Source: Clostridium hydrogeniformans DSM 21757 (GTDB lineage: Bacteria > Bacillota > Clostridia > Clostridiales > Clostridiaceae). From it: a DNA stretch of 64,000 nt. The notes beneath the pieces are model-generated. The model saw only the letters and a list, made by a program, of their open reading frames with translations. It had not been told where the DNA came from and did not search any database. The stretch covers positions 496,001 through 560,000 of the forward strand of contig NZ_JMLJ01000003.1 of assembly GCF_000686705.1 (NCBI RefSeq), given 5' to 3'. Below, in pieces: positions 60,159 through 64,000 of the stretch (the stretch's first letter is position 1; each line of letters opens with the position of its first letter). A program made the position numbers and the translations under genes.

Positions 60159-60857
60159 TTAAAACTCATATAGGTCTCCTGCTAGTTCCTGAAGAACTTC
60201 CATATTAATAACCTGATAAAATCCCTTTCTCTTTTTTATAATTTCTTTAAAACAAAGATTATTTAAGGTTCTTAAAAGATGTCTATAGCTTGAACCTAAT
60301 AACTCTGACATTTCCGTAAGATTACTCTCAAAAGTCATTATTGTTTCCTCTTCAATTTTTCTATAAGAAACAATAGCTAATATATAGCTAGCTATTCTAT
60401 TCTCAAGGGGATATAGAATATTTATAGAGCTATCCTTGCTTAGTTTATTCAGCTTATACCCTAAGGAATCACATATAAATTTAAAAAACTCACAATCCTT
60501 TAATAAATACTTTCTTATATGTTTAAAGGATATGGCAATACAATAACTATCCTCTATGGTCTGAATATTAGAATGAGCCTTTTCATATTTAATAACTTCT
60601 ATATCTCCTATAGCCATAAAAGGCTTATAAAAGCTTAAGAGCATAGACTTACCATTGCTTAAAGAATTATATACCTTTGCTTTACCTTCCACAAATAAAT
60701 AAAGGTATTCTATGGTTTCATCTGTTTTACATATGTATTCATTCTTTTTGAAGAAAAAGAGCTCCATGTAAGGCTCCATATCCTTTGTAAAGATTTTATT
60801 TATATTATATTTTAAAATATATTCTTCCAGCCTCTTCTTATCCTTAACTTTCTCCAT
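60159..60857 (-). CDS. Crp/Fnr-family regulator
   Basis: A 232-residue regulator. A cyclic-nucleotide-binding-like beta domain at ~20-130 (YICKTDETIEYLYLFVEGKA, FYKPFMAIGDIEVI) is followed by a C-terminal HTH (LTEMSELLGSSYRHLLRTLN). It lacks the four-Cys Fe-S cluster of Fnr and resembles YeiL-type members. I placed the start at ATG 60857 behind AAGGGG; an ATG 27 bases earlier has no RBS. A perfect 16-bp palindrome lies between it and the divergent YdcZ pair, its probable target. Confidence 0.88.
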   Translation of the reverse strand: MEKVKDKKRLEEYILKYNINKIFTKDMEPYMELFFFKKNEYICKTDETIEYLYLFVEGKAKVYNSLSNGKSMLLSFYKPFMAIGDIEVIKYEKAHSNIQTIEDSYCIAISFKHIRKYLLKDCEFFKFICDSLGYKLNKLSKDSSINILYPLENRIASYILAIVSYRKIEEETIMTFESNLTEMSELLGSSYRHLLRTLNNLCFKEIIKKRKGFYQVINMEVLQELAGDLYEF

Positions 60858-60902
60858 AATAAATTCCCCTTTTTCCCACTCCATTTATTAATTTATCATA
60901 CT

Positions 60903-60918
60903 ATGACATATGTCATAA
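60903..60918. promoter_or_regulatory. 16-bp palindrome, candidate Crp/Fnr operator
   Basis: TATGACATATGTCATA is a perfect palindrome of the kind bound by Crp/Fnr regulators, 46 bases upstream of the Crp/Fnr start and 54 before the YdcZ start. A related TTATGTGATAA half-site follows at about 60933. Confidence 0.75.
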
Positions 60919-60971
60919 TACAACCTCTAAGTTATGTGATAAATTTAAATAGATATTTTAGGAGGTGTACT

Positions 60972-61394
60972 ATGTATAAGTTATATTCTGGAATTATAGG
61001 GGTTCTTATATCTATAATGATGGCCTTTAATGGAACCTTATCTAAATATACTGGAAACTATTTAGGAAGTGTTATTATCCATGGAGTTGGTCTTGTTGGA
61101 ATTATCCTACTTTTAATTATTACAAGAAGTAAACTATCAATAAAAAAACAAGCTCCATTATATCTTTATAGTGCTGGAACTATAGGGGTATTTACTGTAG
61201 TATCTAATAATATGACCTTTAAAACTATTGGAATATCTTTAACCATTGCCTTAGGTCTTCTTGGACAATCTTTTGCCTCCATAGTAATAGACCATTATGG
61301 CTTACTTGAAATGAAAACCATTAAATTTAAAAAGAAAAAAATTCTTGGTCTTATATTAATATCCATAGGTATATTAATAATGACCTTTTATTAG
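60972..61394 (+). CDS. YdcZ/DUF606 family transporter, subunit 1
   Basis: A 140-residue four- or five-helix protein of the DUF606 (YdcZ) branch of the drug/metabolite transporter superfamily. Hallmarks are MMAFNGTLSKYTGNYLGSVI and LGLLGQSFASIVIDHYGLLE. It likely pairs with the next gene to make a complete transporter; the substrate is unknown. The start is ATG 60972, 7 bases after AGGAGG; a longer frame starting inside the palindrome at 60903 lacks an RBS. It is divergent from the Crp/Fnr-type regulator, probably its controller. Confidence 0.88.
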   Translation: MYKLYSGIIGVLISIMMAFNGTLSKYTGNYLGSVIIHGVGLVGIILLLIITRSKLSIKKQAPLYLYSAGTIGVFTVVSNNMTFKTIGISLTIALGLLGQSFASIVIDHYGLLEMKTIKFKKKKILGLILISIGILIMTFY

Positions 61395-61403
61395 GAGGTT
61401 TTT

Positions 61404-61847
61404 ATGGTAAACGTATTACTTGCTGTACTAGCTGGAGCCTCTATTGTAATTGCAAGAATAATAAATGCTAACCTGGCAAATAGAATTGGCTTATTTCAAG
61501 GTACATTTTTTAACTATATTACAGGACTCACAGTATCTTTTCTTTTCTTATTAATTAGTAAAGAGCAACTATTTTTATCCTCCTCTACTCTTTCCTCAAT
61601 TCCTTCCCTTGCATATCTTGGGGGAATAGTTGGAGTTATGGTAGTGGGTATGTCTAGCTTTATAAACCACAAAATATCTGCCTTTTATCTAACCTTAATC
61701 ATATTTATTGGTCAGCTTTTTTCTGGTATTATTATTGATTATTATACATTAGGATCCTTATCTTTAGGCAAAATCCTAGGTGGTTCTTTAGTTGTGTTAG
61801 GCCTTGTTTACAACCTAAAAGTAGATAGCAATGTAGAGGAAGCCTAA
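61404..61847 (+). CDS. YdcZ/DUF606 family transporter, subunit 2
   Basis: A 147-residue paralogue of the upstream protein. It has ARIINANLANRIGLFQGTFF, NYITGLTVSFLF and GQLFSGIIIDYYTLGSLSLG. It starts 9 bases after the first gene's stop with its own AGGAGG, so both are translated from one mRNA, and a heterodimer is likely. After it come a large hairpin and a terminator. Confidence 0.88.
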   Translation: MVNVLLAVLAGASIVIARIINANLANRIGLFQGTFFNYITGLTVSFLFLLISKEQLFLSSSTLSSIPSLAYLGGIVGVMVVGMSSFINHKISAFYLTLIIFIGQLFSGIIIDYYTLGSLSLGKILGGSLVVLGLVYNLKVDSNVEEA

Positions 61848-61874
61848 TATATAAAGCTAATAAATATAATTACC

Positions 61875-61977
61875 ATGGGGCTGTGGCATAAACAACAAAA
61901 ACTACAATATATTGTATTAGATTTTTAAATTCTAAGACAATATATTGTAGTTAGATTTCTTAATGCCACAGCCTCAT
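61875..61977. repeat. Foldback element, MITE-like hairpin (~103 bp)
   Basis: Outer arms ATGGGGCTGTGGCAT and ATGCCACAGCCTCAT pair over 15 bases with one G-T. Inner arms ACTACAATATATTGT-TTAGA and TCTAA-ACAATATATTGTAGT pair over 21 with one mismatch, and the ends of the element are imperfect between. GGGCTGTGGCAT resembles insertion-sequence terminal repeats. No ORF fits, so it is a small non-autonomous element or a strong terminator of the YdcZ pair. Confidence 0.6.
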
Positions 61978-61980
61978 AAC

Positions 61981-62018
61981 TATCTATTGAATTAGTTTAG
62001 ACTCAATAGATACCTGTT
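61981..62018 (+). terminator. Terminator of the YdcZ operon
   Basis: TATCTATTGA pairs with TCAATAGATA over a 12-nt loop, followed by CCTGTTTTTT. The remaining bases to 62178 show nothing else. Confidence 0.7.
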
Positions 62019-62178
62019 TTTTAACTCACCATTAATGTCCATTAATAGTATTTTTACCTTATTACTATAAATAATTCTATGCAAAACCTTTTATCTCTCA
62101 TAATATTTATAAATCACATATATTCATAAATATCTTATATATTTAAAGCATTATATCCCTCAATAAATTTATAAATAA

Positions 62179-64000
62179 CTATATACTTCTCAGTACTTCC
62201 TTTGTATAAACTCCTTTACATATAATATAATAAATACTCTGGAACCCTATATAAATTCCACCTATAATTAAGTTTCCTTTTAATCCATATAAATATAACT
62301 CTGAACCTTTATAAAAAACTCTGGTATAAGTAAAGGATATAAGTATTCCAATTATTACAGGAATAAAAAATATAAATTTTATTTCTTTAGAAATATATTT
62401 TTTTATTTCCTCTTCTGTTATTCCTATTTTATATAGCTTTTTATATCTATCCTTATCATTATTAATATCTGAGAATAATTTTAAAAATAACACTACACAA
62501 ATAGATATAAAAAATAAAATCCCTATGAAGGTTATTAGATATAAAATAAGGCTCCCAGATTGTTTATTATAATCATAAACCTGAATTTTTGAAGAGATAT
62601 AGTTAGAACTTCCTTTTAGATTATGATCTTCCTTATTATTTATCTTATATTTCATTTCATTTAACCTATTTACTACATTCCTTGTTTCCTTCCAGTGCTT
62701 AAAATTCACTACGTGCATTCTCTCATTGCCAATATAATATTTACTATTTTTTATATTATTATAATCTTCATTATTTAATATAATAATATCATCATCTAAG
62801 TAGCTAAGGGTGTTAATTACTATGTCAAAAACAATTTCTTCTCTAGAGTATTGACTTCTCTCTATAATTAAAGGCCTTTTTTCATATGACTCTTTAAATT
62901 CTTTATCTGCTATCACCTTCTGAACAACACTAACATAAGTTTTTTTATCTAAATTATATGTTTTATAGTTTAATTTATTAAATTCCTTATTAGATATAAC
63001 CCTAACTTCTCTATATTTGTCGCTCCCTATAATATTACTATCGTACCTCTCATTTTCTACATTAAAGTACATAAATTCTAGGTTTTCATACTTAGTTACT
63101 GGATTATTTTCACTATATAATATATCATTAATGTAGTTTATATCTTTGTTATCTAATGTCTCTAAAAAAGTAATATCATAGGGCTTCATCTCTTCTGCTG
63201 TTTTTTCTAAGGTCAATTGCATACTTAATAACATGCCACTATACCATATGGTAACTATAACAAGTACTGTAACAATAAATATTATGTTCTTTACTTGCTT
63301 AAATTTATGATTTAAATTACTTACAACTAACAAACTTCCATATAATTCTTTGCTTTTTTTCACTATATTAAGTACAAGTCCTCCAAATCCATGTAAGGCA
63401 ATATATAAGCCTATAAATAAGAATAGAGTACAAAATAAAAGTAGTTCACCATTCTTACTATCACTTTCTCCAAACTTTATATAAAGAACTATCATAGATA
63501 AAACTACAACACTACCTCCCAAAGCTCCAAACCATACTTTATTCTTTAAATTTTCTTCTGAAACCCTATGTAACCTTAAGAGCTGAGAAATTTGAAATCT
63601 ATTAACTTCAATTATGCTTATTAAAATAGATATAATAAACATGAATGAAAATACTAATATAGTAACAATATAGCTCTTCATAGTAAGATTAAAACTAACT
63701 GTAGTCACCTCTAGTAAGTTGACTATAAAAAGAAAGAATATCCTAGAAAATATGGTTCCAGTTATAATTCCTAAGGTTATAGATAAAAAGAATACTATGG
63801 TATTTTCTACTACCACCAGTTTAGCTATATCTAGAGGCCCCATTCCTAAGTTCATAAATAATCCAAATTCCATTCTTCTTCTTTTTATAAAAGTAGAGTG
63901 AGAATAAATGATAAAAAATATTGAAAATACTGCAACAGCTACTGTAGGTATAACAGCTATGTTCATAACACCTTTTTCAATTTCCGTAGAATTATAAAAG
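62179..64000 (-). CDS. FtsX-like ABC permease (BceB type), 5' end outside window
   Basis: The minus-strand frame is open to the window edge, so the gene continues beyond 64000; the ATG at 63966 is internal (upstream codons read FYNSTEIEKGV). About 606 codons are visible. FtsX-type permease segments lie near the visible N-terminus (FIIYSHSTFIKRRRMEFGLF, MNLGM) and C-terminus, with an extracellular domain of ~200 residues after a central helix pair. This layout matches BceB/VraG permeases, which export or sense cationic peptides such as bacitracin, usually with an ATPase and two-component system encoded nearby. The partner should lie just upstream of the window. Confidence 0.85.
   Translation of the reverse strand, partial: FYNSTEIEKGVMNIAVIPTVAVAVFSIFFIIYSHSTFIKRRRMEFGLFMNLGMGPLDIAKLVVVENTIVFFLSITLGIITGTIFSRIFFLFIVNLLEVTTVSFNLTMKSYIVTILVFSFMFIISILISIIEVNRFQISQLLRLHRVSEENLKNKVWFGALGGSVVVLSMIVLYIKFGESDSKNGELLLFCTLFLFIGLYIALHGFGGLVLNIVKKSKELYGSLLVVSNLNHKFKQVKNIIFIVTVLVIVTIWYSGMLLSMQLTLEKTAEEMKPYDITFLETLDNKDINYINDILYSENNPVTKYENLEFMYFNVENERYDSNIIGSDKYREVRVISNKEFNKLNYKTYNLDKKTYVSVVQKVIADKEFKESYEKRPLIIERSQYSREEIVFDIVINTLSYLDDDIIILNNEDYNNIKNSKYYIGNERMHVVNFKHWKETRNVVNRLNEMKYKINNKEDHNLKGSSNYISSKIQVYDYNKQSGSLILYLITFIGILFFISICVVLFLKLFSDINNDKDRYKKLYKIGITEEEIKKYISKEIKFIFFIPVIIGILISFTYTRVFYKGSELYLYGLKGNLIIGGIYIGFQSIYYIICKGVYTKEVLRSI

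Noticed and set aside
60903-60971. Longer YdcZ reading frame beginning inside the palindrome
   Set aside because: No RBS precedes it, and the ATG at 60972 has AGGAGG at ideal spacing.

Overview
The window is very AT-rich, densely coded, low-GC Firmicute DNA. Genes carry strong AGGAGG-type ribosome binding sites, use AT-rich codons and are separated by many perfect-stem terminators. The gene set includes SEC-C, BCCT with a BusR-like regulator, YdcZ pairs, a glucosaminidase with SH3 repeats, butanol-type alcohol dehydrogenase and L25/Ctc. This suggests a Clostridium, most like C. perfringens; that assignment is inferred from memory of family sequences, not from a search. I saw no rRNA, tRNA, CRISPR array, prophage or intact insertion sequence.

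Layout. 1-5 kb: 3' part of a SEC-C protein, a DUF2500 membrane protein, a secreted N-acetylmuramoyl-L-alanine amidase and a SulP transporter. 5-9 kb: a siderophore-type iron ABC importer (ATPase, two permeases, divergent binding lipoprotein) with a Fur-like site. 9-16.6 kb: HD hydrolase, ThrE-like exporter pair, GH4 6-phospho-beta-glucosidase flanked by two copies of a ~105 bp repeat, a MocR-type regulator and two tandem paralogues of unknown family. 16.7-25 kb: heterodimeric multidrug ABC exporter with its MarR repressor, PlsC, a lactonase and an iron-type alcohol dehydrogenase. 25-31 kb: VanZ-RDD fusion, GIY-YIG protein, a cation efflux pump and ferritin-like protein sharing Fur-like operators, and a BusR-like regulator divergent from a BCCT osmolyte transporter. 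31-38 kb: CDP-alcohol phosphatidyltransferase, a frameshifted Nudix gene, a rhodanese/TVP38/Fe-S/TVP38 operon, a patatin whose start codon lies in an 18-bp hairpin, and a polysaccharide deacetylase. 38-43 kb: GNAT, then an electrophile-stress cluster (pirin, azoreductase, MarR) with three copies of one palindrome, and a LUD protein. 43-49 kb: alpha-glucoside island (phosphatase-fold enzyme, PTS IIBC, GH13 alpha-glucosidase, LacI regulator). 49-57 kb: FAD amine oxidase, a P-type ATPase under a yybP-ykoY (manganese) riboswitch, and an Rrf2-controlled group (LigB dioxygenase, NAD(P)-binding protein, FrnE-like DsbA) with four matching operators. 57-64 kb: secreted glucosaminidase with five SH3 repeats, L25/Ctc, a Crp/Fnr regulator divergent from a YdcZ pair, a large MITE-like hairpin, and the 3' part of a BceB-type permease.

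The most unusual structure is a dispersed ~135 bp repeat present four times (16.7, 23.5, 33.2 and 42.9 kb), always in the same orientation and at gene 3' ends. Its terminal hairpin shows compensatory base changes between copies. Several local regulatory circuits can be read directly from repeated operators: MarR (TACTAATTAGTA x3), Rrf2 (TTGTAAC-N7-GTTACAA x4), a BusR-like pair of 28-bp sites, a LacI pair, Fur-like sites and the Mn riboswitch. Broken genes are few: a GNAT tail, a Nudix frameshift and three short unidentified tails.
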